Assembly (NCBI RefSeq): GCF_004331155.1
Contig: NZ_SJNZ01000004.1
Span: forward strand, 91,890 to 155,889
Source of the DNA: Acinetobacter terrestris
Lineage (GTDB): Bacteria; Pseudomonadota; Gammaproteobacteria; Pseudomonadales; Moraxellaceae
Direction of reading: 5' to 3'
Length of the DNA stretch: 64,000 nucleotides
Positions 9,525 through 20,455 of the stretch are shown here, one piece after another. The position numbers and the translations under genes are program-made. The notes beneath the pieces were generated by a model that had not been told where the DNA came from, made no database searches, and saw nothing but the letters and a program-made list of their open reading frames with translations. Position 1 is the first letter of the stretch, and each line of letters opens with the position of its first letter.

Positions 9525-9638
9525 GCTTGACGGAGCGCGAGTAATTGCTCGCTGAGATTGTGTCAGTTCTTTCTGTAAAGAACTTAAGCACGAGTACCGT
9601 TGAACCTGATCAGGTTAAGACCTGCGTAGGAATCAAGC
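9525..9638 (+). ncRNA. TPP riboswitch (THI element) controlling thiC
   Basis: The conserved core is present: CTGAGAT at 9551-9557 and the ACCTGATCAGGTTAAGACCTGCGTAGGAA region at about 9604-9632. The closing stem P1 pairs GCTTGA (9525-9530) with TCAAGC (9633-9638). It lies about 120 bases upstream of thiC. Binding of thiamine pyrophosphate should reduce thiC expression. I see no strong terminator between it and the start codon, so control at translation is more likely than transcription termination. Confidence 0.95.
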
Positions 9639-9688
9639 ATCTAGAAACCTAAGCCCCCAATTTATCTGTTTGTTGATTTCTTTCATGA

Positions 9689-11656
<1,968 letters not shown>

Positions 11657-11689
11657 TTTGACAAAAAAATCTTTTATTTTCATAAAATT

Positions 11690-11728
11690 CTCAGTTAGGA
11701 TGAATGATTGTTTTTCATCCTGACTGAG
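11690..11728 (+). promoter_or_regulatory. Strong hairpin between thiC and nudF, abutting the nudF start
   Basis: CTCAGT-T-AGGATGAA (11690-11704) pairs with TTCATCCT-G-ACTGAG (11714-11728). That is a 15-bp stem with one T-G wobble and a 9-base loop. No T-run follows, and nudF begins four bases later. It could weaken translation of nudF or protect the thiC 3' end. Confidence 0.6.
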
Positions 11729-11732
11729 CTAT

Positions 11733-12353
11733 ATGAATATTATTAGACAAGCCACATATAACAGCGAAGAAGTCAAAATCCAGTCACGTGAATATCTTTT
11801 CCGTGGCTTCATTCAGGTTGAAAAAGTCAGTCTCCAGCATCGTTTATTTAATCAAACTGAATACACGCCTATCCTTCAGCGTGAACTGATTCATCGGCCT
11901 GAAGCTGCCGGGGTACTCATTTATGATGATGCCCAACAAAAATTTGCCCTGATTGAACAATTTCGTGTGGGTGCAATGGATGATTCAGATTCAGCCTGGC
12001 AACTGGAAATTATCGCCGGTGTGCTGGATGGTGATGAATCCCCTGAAAGCTGTATTCGCCGTGAGAGTCTAGAAGAATCGGGTTGTGAGATTGATGAGTT
12101 GGAGCATTTATTTAGCTTTTATCCCTCTGCTGGTGCCTGCTCGGAATTGTTCCATTTATACAGCGCACAGGCTCATCTTCCTGAACAAGGCGGTGTTTTT
12201 GGCATGCCGGACGAAGGCGAAAATATTCAATTGCATCTGATTGACTACAGTGAAGTTACCCATTTACTCAGCAATGGTCGATTAAGAAATGCACCGGTCA
12301 TTATGGCATTGCAATGGTTGCAACAACATACTAAAACGACAAGGAATGTCTAA
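11733..12353 (+). CDS. nudF: ADP-ribose pyrophosphatase (Nudix hydrolase)
   Basis: A 206-residue Nudix enzyme. The Nudix box is GVLDGDESPESCIRRESLEE (about residues 96-115) followed by SGCEI, matching Gx5Ex7REUxEExGU. The layout resembles NudF/ADP-ribose pyrophosphatase, which hydrolyses ADP-ribose to AMP and ribose 5-phosphate. The neighbour cpdA also follows nudF in E. coli, supporting this over other Nudix types. The ATG lies directly after a strong hairpin and lacks a good exposed Shine-Dalgarno sequence. It ends just before cpdA and is probably co-transcribed with it. Confidence 0.87.
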   Translation: MNIIRQATYNSEEVKIQSREYLFRGFIQVEKVSLQHRLFNQTEYTPILQRELIHRPEAAGVLIYDDAQQKFALIEQFRVGAMDDSDSAWQLEIIAGVLDGDESPESCIRRESLEESGCEIDELEHLFSFYPSAGACSELFHLYSAQAHLPEQGGVFGMPDEGENIQLHLIDYSEVTHLLSNGRLRNAPVIMALQWLQQHTKTTRNV

Positions 12354-12363
12354 GGAGTCAGAC

Positions 12364-13173
12364 ATGACTTTATCCAATTGCCATGAAACCCAGCAAGACT
12401 GGACCATTATTCAAATTTCAGATACACATTTGATGAATCAGGAAGATTTAGAATTTGTGCATATGAATCCTGAACATAGCTTTCATACCGTGATCAAGCA
12501 GATTCAGCAGCAATATCCGAATGTGGATGCCATCATTCATACTGGCGACTTAGCACAAGTGCCGGTAAAAGAAACCTATACCCGGTATTTGGCCTTTATG
12601 CAGCGTTTAGGTATCCCGTTTTATCAAATACCCGGCAATCATGACAATATTGAGATCTTTCCTTTTTACCATAATCAAAATCAGGCGCATGCCATTCATT
12701 TTGGAAAATGGAGCATCGTGTTATTAAATAGCGCTGTAGCTGGCAAAACAGATGGCTGGATCGAGCAAGCACAACTACAACAACTCGATCAAATCTTATC
12801 TAAATTCCAACAGCAATATGTGATTGTTGCATGTCATCATCATCCTTTCGATATGCAGTCAAAATGGATCGATCAACACAAACTGAAAAACACTGAAAAT
12901 TTAACCGATATTTTAGCCAAGCACACCAATGTGAAAGCAGTCATAAGTGGTCATGTGCATCAGGATGCCTGGAATGAATGGAAAAATATTCAGTTTTTTT
13001 CAACCCCGTCAACCTGTGTCCAGTTCAAACCTTTAAGTGATGATTTTGCGCTAGATGAGCAAGCACCCGGGTTTCGTGTACTACATTTGAAAGCAAATGG
13101 AGAGTTACAAACTGAAATTTATCGTACTGAAAAGGTGCAAAAAAAAATTAATACCGAAATTTCAGGTTATTAA
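12364..13173 (+). CDS. cpdA: 3',5'-cyclic-AMP phosphodiesterase CpdA
   Basis: A 269-residue class III metallophosphoesterase. The metal-binding blocks appear in order: ISDTHL, HTGDLAQ, PGNHDN, ACHHHP and SGHVHQD. CpdA cleaves cAMP to AMP and so adjusts Crp/Vfr-type signalling. ATG 12364 is preceded by AAGGAG at the correct distance; an in-frame ATG at 12346 overlaps the nudF stop and has no such site. The gene starts 10 bases after nudF and is likely in its operon. General metallophosphoesterase activity is certain; cAMP as substrate rests on family resemblance and synteny. Confidence 0.88.
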   Translation: MTLSNCHETQQDWTIIQISDTHLMNQEDLEFVHMNPEHSFHTVIKQIQQQYPNVDAIIHTGDLAQVPVKETYTRYLAFMQRLGIPFYQIPGNHDNIEIFPFYHNQNQAHAIHFGKWSIVLLNSAVAGKTDGWIEQAQLQQLDQILSKFQQQYVIVACHHHPFDMQSKWIDQHKLKNTENLTDILAKHTNVKAVISGHVHQDAWNEWKNIQFFSTPSTCVQFKPLSDDFALDEQAPGFRVLHLKANGELQTEIYRTEKVQKKINTEISGY

Positions 13174-13323
13174 CTTTTCATTTGGCTTTTTTTCTATTAC
13201 TTTATGGCTTCAAAAGGAAGCGTGATAGATTGAATCCAAGCATCAAAGACTATCAAAAAGCACAAAAAGTCTATATGATGACGCCCCTCTAAGGAGAATC
13301 TCCTAAGGGTTGGATAAAAACAC

Positions 13324-13353
13324 TTGCATATCACCATATTTTTTGCGTATAGA
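13324..13353 (+). promoter_or_regulatory. Candidate sigma-70 promoter for dksA
   Basis: TTGCAT (13324-13329) and TATAGA (13348-13353) are separated by 18 bp. The dksA start lies about 30 bases after the -10. A weak hairpin (13284-13312) lies just upstream. Confidence 0.4.
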
Positions 13354-13382
13354 TAATGCGTATATGATGAGGAATGCCCTAT

Positions 13383-13910
13383 ATGGCGAATGACAACCAA
13401 AATCAAGTCTTGGACGAACAAACTGATGTTGTAGACGAAAAGTCTACAAAACGCGTGCGTAAAACAAAGCCAAAAGCGTCAGAAAGTGGTTCTACTGCTA
13501 GCTTATTTGGTATTGCACCTTATCAGCCGAAAAAAAATGAAGAATACATGTCCGAAGGACAGCTTGAACATTTCCGCCAAATTCTGTTGGCATGGAAAGA
13601 AGAGCTGATGTCTGAAGTGGACCGTACCTTAAATACCATGCAGGATGAAAATACTGCATTGCCTGACGTGAATGACCGTGCGACACAAGAAGAAGAGTTT
13701 GCAATTGAACTCCGTACCCGTGACCGTGAACGTAAATTAATCCGTAAGATTGAGCAATCAGTTGAAGCGATTAAAAACGATGACTACGGTTTCTGTGAAA
13801 CGTGTGGTATTGAAATTGGCCTGCGTCGTCTTGAAGCACGTCCAACTGCAACCCTTTGTATTGACTGCAAAACTTTAGCAGAAATCAAAGAGAAGCAAAA
13901 TAACGGTTAA
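13383..13910 (+). CDS. dksA: RNA polymerase-binding factor DksA
   Basis: A 175-residue DksA. It has a charged N-terminal tail, a coiled-coil hairpin and a C-terminal zinc finger (CETC near residue 138 and CIDC near 159). The coiled-coil tip carries DVNDRAT, matching the DxxDxA motif that acts in the RNA polymerase secondary channel with ppGpp. It tunes rRNA and amino-acid operon promoters in the stringent response. ATG 13383 follows GAGGA by nine bases; an ATG at 13374 lies too close to that site. gluQ follows, the usual gamma-proteobacterial pair. Confidence 0.96.
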   Translation: MANDNQNQVLDEQTDVVDEKSTKRVRKTKPKASESGSTASLFGIAPYQPKKNEEYMSEGQLEHFRQILLAWKEELMSEVDRTLNTMQDENTALPDVNDRATQEEEFAIELRTRDRERKLIRKIEQSVEAIKNDDYGFCETCGIEIGLRRLEARPTATLCIDCKTLAEIKEKQNNG

Positions 13911-13940
13911 TTACAGTTAATGCTTAATAATCCTTCCCCG

Positions 13941-13965
13941 CCCCCTCCTTTAATACAGGAGGGGG
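13941..13965 (+). promoter_or_regulatory. GC-rich hairpin covering the gluQ ribosome site
   Basis: CCCCCTCC (13941-13948) and GGAGGGGG (13958-13965) form a perfect 8-bp all-GC/TA stem around a 9-base loop. The right arm holds GGAGG, the natural Shine-Dalgarno sequence for the gluQ ATG at 13974. There is no T-run. It probably lowers gluQ translation. Confidence 0.65.
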
Positions 13966-13973
13966 ATAACAGG

Positions 13974-14837
13974 ATGGCTTATGTGGGTCGGTTTGCGCCA
14001 TCGCCAACCGGCCCTTTGCATTTTGGCTCACTCATTACCGCAGTGGCCAGTTATTGCGATGCACATGCGCATCAGGGCAAATGGCTGGTACGGATTGAAG
14101 ATACCGACATTCCGCGTATTTACCCCGGCAGTGAAGATCATATTCTGCGCTGCATAGATGCATTTCAGTTCGAAGCTGATGATGCCATCATCTTTCAAAA
14201 AGACCGCTTAGACCTCTACGATGCAGTAATCGATCAACTCCATAAAAACCATCTGGTCTATGCCTGTCAATGTACCCGTAAAATGTTGGGTTCAAATCAT
14301 ATCTATGCCGGAACTTGCCGTGATTTAAATCTGCCTTTTGAGCATCACGCCATTCGTGTCAAAGTATCGGATCAGAAAATTTGCTTTAGTGACCGTCTGC
14401 AAAGCAGACACTGTTCCAATCTACAGCAGGACCTTGGAGATTTTGTCCTCAAGCGTCGCGATGGCATTATTAACTATCAACTGGCTGTAGTAGTGGATGA
14501 TTATCTACAAGGCATGACCCATGTGGTTCGCGGGGCCGACCTGCTGGATAACACCGAACGGCAAATCTGGCTCGGTTCGATACTGGGCTATCCCAAACTT
14601 GAATATATGCACCTGCCGCTTGCCATGAATGATCAGGGACAAAAGCTCTCTAAACAAAACATGGCGCAAGCACTTGATCTCAATCGTGCACCAGAACTCT
14701 TACAACAAGCGATTCGTGCTTTGCATCAGCCTGAAGTTGATTTGGACACCCCAGCACACATGCTCAAGCAAGCCATTGCCCAATGGGATATACAACATAT
14801 TCCCCACACAAAGGAACTAGAAGGCAGTTATTTATAA
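13974..14837 (+). CDS. gluQ: Glutamyl-Q tRNA(Asp) synthetase GluQ
   Basis: A 287-residue truncated homologue of glutamyl-tRNA synthetase that attaches glutamate to queuosine in tRNA(Asp). The catalytic core is present: APSPTGPLHFGSL (HIGH-like), IEDTD, and KLSKQ in place of KMSKS. The zinc-site residues CQC, Y and C are in place. The anticodon-binding domain is absent, as expected. ATG 13974 matches the family start; an ATG at 13920 would add 18 Pro-rich residues and read through the hairpin. It is downstream of dksA and probably co-transcribed. Confidence 0.93.
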   Translation: MAYVGRFAPSPTGPLHFGSLITAVASYCDAHAHQGKWLVRIEDTDIPRIYPGSEDHILRCIDAFQFEADDAIIFQKDRLDLYDAVIDQLHKNHLVYACQCTRKMLGSNHIYAGTCRDLNLPFEHHAIRVKVSDQKICFSDRLQSRHCSNLQQDLGDFVLKRRDGIINYQLAVVVDDYLQGMTHVVRGADLLDNTERQIWLGSILGYPKLEYMHLPLAMNDQGQKLSKQNMAQALDLNRAPELLQQAIRALHQPEVDLDTPAHMLKQAIAQWDIQHIPHTKELEGSYL

Positions 14838-14890
14838 ATTAAAAACTGGGCTAAGCTAAAAGCTAAATTTCAAAAAATAGAGGTTGGTCT

Positions 14891-15124
14891 ATGTTTTTTA
14901 TTTTTGGAATTGGTCCTAAAACCAAAGTGGTTGAGAAAAGTCAGTTTGTTTGTCCAGTATGCAGAAGCAGAAGTGCCTATGAACTAAAACAGCAGCGCAA
15001 TTATTTTTCTTTATTTTTTATCCCACTGATTCCCCTTTCAAAAGCGAAAGGAGAGTTTGTGAAATGTCTGAATTGTGGCACTGAAATGTCGAGCATCGTA
15101 TTAAAGCATGCCCAGCAGGATTGA
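14891..15124 (+). CDS. Small zinc-ribbon protein
   Basis: A 77-residue protein with CPVC (about residue 21) and CLNC (about 60), a classic four-cysteine zinc ribbon. A hydrophobic segment lies between them (about 38-50: YFSLFFIPLIPLS). Proteins like this are known as zinc-ribbon domain proteins without assigned function. It follows gluQ on the same strand by about 50 bases and converges on ftsW. GAGG upstream of ATG 14891 supports expression. Confidence 0.75.
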   Translation: MFFIFGIGPKTKVVEKSQFVCPVCRSRSAYELKQQRNYFSLFFIPLIPLSKAKGEFVKCLNCGTEMSSIVLKHAQQD

Positions 15125-15128
15125 TAGA

Positions 15129-15156
15129 AAGAATCAAGGCTAGAAGCTTGATTCTT
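15129..15156. terminator. Hairpin between zinc-ribbon gene and ftsW 3' ends
   Basis: AAGAATCAAG (15129-15138) and CTTGATTCTT (15147-15156) are perfect 10-bp arms with an 8-base loop. They overlap the ftsW stop region. The T-tails are weak, so efficiency is uncertain. Confidence 0.55.
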
Positions 15157-16336
15157 CCTTACTCGGGTTGGCTTTTTGCGTGGTTGCATCAATCTTCAAA
15201 ACCAGACTGATCATCACGGCACACATAATTAGCGATGAACCGCCATAACTAATAAACGGCAGAGTCAAACCTTTGGTTGGCAACATGCCCATATTCATTC
15301 CGGCATTGACCAGAATTTGCAGCAGGAAAATGATACTGATGCCATAAGCCAAATAGCCTGCGCGTAAATATTGATGCTGCAAAGCACGGTGTCCGATTTT
15401 GATACAACAGACCAGCATCACGAAGGACAAGATCAACACGGTGCTGATGCCAAAGAAGCCAAACTCTTCACCTAAAATGGCCAGCATAAAGTCAGTATGT
15501 GCTTCAGGAAGATAAGACATTTTCTGAATACTGTGTCCCAGCCCCACCCCGGCCCATTCACCCCGGCCAAAGGCCATCAGTGCGTTGGAAAGCTGGTAAC
15601 CGGTACCTAAGGGGTCCGCCCAAGGATCGGTAAAAGACAAGGCACGTTGTAATCGGTAGGGCTCAAGGATAATCGCGGCAGCCAAGCCTAGAATAATAAA
15701 GGCCAAAAAGGCAATAAATTGAATGGCCGGTGCGCCTGCAAGGAAGAACACCCCCAAAATCATCAAGACAATAACCGCAGTTGCCCCCAAGTCCGGTTCA
15801 GCCAGGATTAAACCGACGGTAATAATCATCACCCCGCCTAAGCGGAACAGCCCGGAAAGGTTATTTCGAACCTCTTCTGCCCTTCGCACCACATAATCAG
15901 CGGTAAAGATGGCCATCATCACTTTGGCGACTTCGGATGCCTGCAAGGTAAAGCCAGCAATACGAATCCAGCGGGTAGAACCATTAACCTCGCTGCCGAC
16001 GACTAACACCACCGCCAGTAATAAAATGGTCATGATCCACAAGGGAAAGGTATTATTGAACCAGATATTTAACGAGATTTTATAAGTTAAAAATGCGGCT
16101 ACAGCAGCCACAAAAATTGAAATCCCATGCCGGATCACGTAGTGAAATGCATTTTCATGTAAACGGTCAGCATAGGGCATCGATGCCGATGCCACCATGA
16201 TTGAACCAATACACAGCAAGGCAATCACACAAAAAATCAGCACATTACGTGGTGTAACTTCAGCAGGGATTTTTGCTCCCCACTCATTATAGACCTGATT
16301 AATTTTACTTATGGTCGTCTGAGCTAACCCAGCCAT
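15140..16336 (-). CDS. ftsW: Lipid II polymerase FtsW (SEDS family)
   Basis: A 398-residue SEDS protein with about ten membrane helices. FtsW polymerises septal peptidoglycan with FtsI at the division site. Typical blocks are visible: LQASEVAKVMM, EPDLGATAVI, PYRLQRALSFTDPWADPLGTGYQ, EAHTDFMLAILGEEFGF and GLTLPFISYGGSSL. The gene follows murD by 21 bases on the same strand, as expected for a division and cell-wall cluster fragment. That placement makes FtsW more likely than RodA. murG and murC, often next, are not present here. Confidence 0.95.
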   Translation of the reverse strand: MAGLAQTTISKINQVYNEWGAKIPAEVTPRNVLIFCVIALLCIGSIMVASASMPYADRLHENAFHYVIRHGISIFVAAVAAFLTYKISLNIWFNNTFPLWIMTILLLAVVLVVGSEVNGSTRWIRIAGFTLQASEVAKVMMAIFTADYVVRRAEEVRNNLSGLFRLGGVMIITVGLILAEPDLGATAVIVLMILGVFFLAGAPAIQFIAFLAFIILGLAAAIILEPYRLQRALSFTDPWADPLGTGYQLSNALMAFGRGEWAGVGLGHSIQKMSYLPEAHTDFMLAILGEEFGFFGISTVLILSFVMLVCCIKIGHRALQHQYLRAGYLAYGISIIFLLQILVNAGMNMGMLPTKGLTLPFISYGGSSLIMCAVMISLVLKIDATTQKANPSKEESSF

Positions 16337-16357
16337 ACAACGTTCCTTATCATTCTT

Positions 16358-17728
<1,371 letters not shown>

Positions 17729-17813
17729 TTAAAACTGACAAAATGTTAGCACTTTGCTCTTTTGAATGCTTTTTCTGTTTTGACTTTATGCGTCTTTTTT
17801 TGTGTCCGCGCGT

Positions 17814-17846
17814 AAAAAAACCGTCATAAAAAAGACGGTTTTTTTA
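17814..17846. terminator. Terminator after the feo genes, upstream of murD
   Basis: AACCGTC and GACGGTT with A7 and T7 flanks form a symmetrical terminator. It ends the minus-strand feo operon and could also stop transcription from the other side. Confidence 0.85.
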
Positions 17847-17867
17847 AATTCGGCAAAAATTAGAAAA

Positions 17868-18119
17868 TTACTTCCATTTTACCGCTTGGACTTGCGGTTT
17901 TTTCTGTGTGCTGTCCTCAGTTGCCGAACAGCCACAACTTCCACCACATCCAGAAACCATTGCAGGTTTTAACCATTTGGCTAAACTGAGCCAGCCCTGT
18001 TTGGCACAAACATTGGACAATTGCATGAAGACCGAGTTTGCCGTCTGAGGAAACACTTTCTTGAAGACAACCACTGCACTCCAAATTACCAATGCCGCAA
18101 CAATTACTACTTCAATCAT
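17868..18119 (-). CDS. FeoB-associated Cys-rich membrane protein
   Basis: An 83-residue protein with one N-terminal membrane helix (about residues 2-20) and a C-terminal Cys-rich motif (SGCGGSCGCSA). Small proteins of this form commonly accompany feoB and may be involved in iron transfer or FeoB assembly, in place of FeoC. It follows feoB by 48 bases on the same strand and precedes the operon terminator. The link to iron is inferred from position and cysteines. Confidence 0.7.
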   Translation of the reverse strand: MIEVVIVAALVIWSAVVVFKKVFPQTANSVFMQLSNVCAKQGWLSLAKWLKPAMVSGCGGSCGCSATEDSTQKKPQVQAVKWK

Positions 18120-18167
18120 TTCAATCTCCCATGCAGATTATTTTTCAGTCAACTTAATCCAATTCAA

Positions 18168-20024
18168 TTAACCCAAATAGTGGGCCGCAATTTGATAGGT
18201 CAGGAACGACATCAAATAAGCCAAACCAAATAAATAAGCGGTCATAAAGCTCACAGTTTTCCAGGACCCGGTTTCACGTTTCACCGTTGCCAATGTAGCC
18301 AGACAATGCGGTGCATAAATAAACCAGACCAACAGGGATAAACCGGTCGCCAGCGACCAGCCAAGGCGACCATCACTGCTAATAATAGAGGCCAAGCCTT
18401 GCGATATTGCATCATCATTGGTTGCAGACAAGGCGTAAACCGTACCCAGTGCAGCCACCACCACTTCACGTGCCGCCATTGCAGGAATTAGGGCAATACA
18501 GATCTGCCAGTTAAAGCCAAGCGGTGCAAAAATTGGTTGCATCACGTGACCGAGCATACCTGCAAGGGAATAATCAATGTCAGGTAAAGTTGCACCTACT
18601 GGCGGTTGCGGGAAGGTACACAAGAACCAAAGCAGAATAGATAACGCGAAGATGATGCCACCGACACGTTTCAAGAAAATTTTGGCGCGGTCCAGCAAAC
18701 CAATCCAAATACTTTTCACGTCAGGAAAGCGGTAACTTGGCAATTCCATCAGCAACATATGTTGGGATTTGTCTTTCTGGAAAAACTTTAAGATGAAAGA
18801 TACCATCAGCGCACTGACAATTCCGGCCATATATAAAGCAAACAGCACCAGACCCTGCAGATTAAACACACCCCACACCATATATTCCGGAATAAAGGCG
18901 GCAATCAATAAGGCATATACCGGTAAACGGGCAGAACAGGTCATTAACGGCGCAACAAAAATCGTGGTTAAACGATCTCGTGGGTCGCTAATACTGCGGG
19001 TTGCCATAATCCCAGGTACCGCACATGCAAAACTCGACAGCAATGGAATAAACGCACGGCCACTTAAGCCAGCTTTAAACATCAGTTTATCCAGCAAGAA
19101 CGCAGCACGCGGTAAATAACCCGATTCTTCCAGGACTAGAATGAAGAAGAACAGAATCAAGATTTGTGGCAGGAACACCACTACCCCGCCTGCTCCGGCA
19201 ATAATCCCGTCCACCACCAAGCTGTTCAGTAATGGATGCGCTATGTGCTGTCCAACATATTCACCGAACCAGCCGAAGAAGGTTTCAATCCCGTCCATAA
19301 AAGGTGCAGCCCAAGCAAATACCGCCTGAAACACCACAAACATCATTAAGGCGAGGCTAACCAGACCTAAAACCGGATGTAAAAATATTTTATCGAGCAA
19401 ATCGGAGCGTTTATCTTCCTGATCGACTGAATGCACTACATCATGCAAGATCGTGGTGATCTTATGATGGTTATCACCAGTTAAGCCGCTAAGTTCGGTA
19501 TGTGGAGTTGAATATTTACCTTGATCCAGCGCATTCATCAGGTTTTCAATGCCTGAATTACGCACGGCTACGGTTTCCACCACAGGAATACCCAAACGTT
19601 CCGCCAACTTTTGCGTATTGATTTGCATGCCACGGCGACGCGCTTCATCCATCATGTTCAGCACAAGCAGAATTGGTCGTCCCAGCTCGATCATCTCTAG
19701 AACCAAACCTAAATGCAGTTTCAGGTTAGTGGCATCAACCACACACAAAAATGCATCTTGCTGCTCTTCGCCGGCAATTTTGCCTTGCACCACATCACGG
19801 GTAATCGCTTCATCCGGACTGGTTGCATCTAAACTATAAGTTCCGGGTAAATCCAGAACACGAACCGGTTTACCGGATGGCAAGGTAAACTGCCCCACCT
19901 TACGCTCAACCGTGACACCGGCATAGTTCGCGACTTTCTGACGGGTACCGGTCAGATGGTTAAATAATGATGTTTTACCGCAGTTTGGGTTACCTACCAG
20001 GGCAATACGCAGCGCATCACTCAT
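18168..20024 (-). CDS. feoB: Ferrous iron transporter FeoB
   Basis: A 618-residue inner-membrane iron(II) transporter. The N-terminal G domain has G1 GNPNCGKTS (about residue 11), G3 DLPGTY and G4 NMMDE. A Gate/core membrane region follows (about 210-615) with conserved LPRAAFLLDKLMFKAGLSGR. It is shorter than E. coli FeoB (773 residues), with a reduced intracellular linker. Its ATG overlaps the feoA stop (ATGA), so the two are translationally coupled. Confidence 0.96.
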   Translation of the reverse strand: MSDALRIALVGNPNCGKTSLFNHLTGTRQKVANYAGVTVERKVGQFTLPSGKPVRVLDLPGTYSLDATSPDEAITRDVVQGKIAGEEQQDAFLCVVDATNLKLHLGLVLEMIELGRPILLVLNMMDEARRRGMQINTQKLAERLGIPVVETVAVRNSGIENLMNALDQGKYSTPHTELSGLTGDNHHKITTILHDVVHSVDQEDKRSDLLDKIFLHPVLGLVSLALMMFVVFQAVFAWAAPFMDGIETFFGWFGEYVGQHIAHPLLNSLVVDGIIAGAGGVVVFLPQILILFFFILVLEESGYLPRAAFLLDKLMFKAGLSGRAFIPLLSSFACAVPGIMATRSISDPRDRLTTIFVAPLMTCSARLPVYALLIAAFIPEYMVWGVFNLQGLVLFALYMAGIVSALMVSFILKFFQKDKSQHMLLMELPSYRFPDVKSIWIGLLDRAKIFLKRVGGIIFALSILLWFLCTFPQPPVGATLPDIDYSLAGMLGHVMQPIFAPLGFNWQICIALIPAMAAREVVVAALGTVYALSATNDDAISQGLASIISSDGRLGWSLATGLSLLVWFIYAPHCLATLATVKRETGSWKTVSFMTAYLFGLAYLMSFLTYQIAAHYLG

Positions 20025-20284
20025 GCAGGTGCTCCCTCAAGATTAATTTCAATTTTTTCAGCTTCAACTTTACGCAGTGCGAATCGGGTAAATCCAACTT
20101 GAATCAAAATCGGGTCGCCACCAAAAATACCTTTGGTAATGACCTGTACTTTTGTGCCCGGAACAAAACCTAGAGTCTCTAAACGGCTTGCGACCAAATC
20201 GTTTAAAGAATTATTGCCATCTAAAGTTCTGTTGACTTTGCTGATGATGGCCGTTTGTTTCACTTTTAAATCAGATAAACGCAC
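20021..20284 (-). CDS. feoA: Ferrous iron transport protein FeoA
   Basis: An 87-residue SH3-like FeoA protein that assists FeoB. I start at GTG 20284 (VRLSDLKVK), which has AGGA about nine bases upstream and fits the family length. The open frame continues to 20506, but the extra 74 codons would cover the Fur-like promoter and so are not translated. The stop overlaps the feoB start by four bases. Confidence 0.88.
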   Translation of the reverse strand: MRLSDLKVKQTAIISKVNRTLDGNNSLNDLVASRLETLGFVPGTKVQVITKGIFGGDPILIQVGFTRFALRKVEAEKIEINLEGAPA

Positions 20285-20311
20285 CGCATCTAATCCTAAA
20301 ATATTTTGAAC

Positions 20312-20341
20312 AGTATACAAACAAATGAGAATAATTACCAA
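20312..20341 (-). promoter_or_regulatory. feoA promoter with overlapping Fur-box-like sequence
   Basis: On the minus strand TTGGTA (20336-20341) and TATACT (20312-20317) are 18 bp apart. A 19-bp stretch at 20321-20339 matches the classical Fur consensus at about 12 of 19 positions and fills the spacer. This predicts iron repression of feo. Confidence 0.6.
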
Positions 20342-20455
20342 GTAAGGTTTGATTCCAATTCTCATCTGCTCTCTCACATCGACATTGCTAAGGAATTGTT
20401 CTAAATTGGCCCAAGCCAAGAAAAACTTGGATTTTTCATTCAATGTAGAAGTGAC

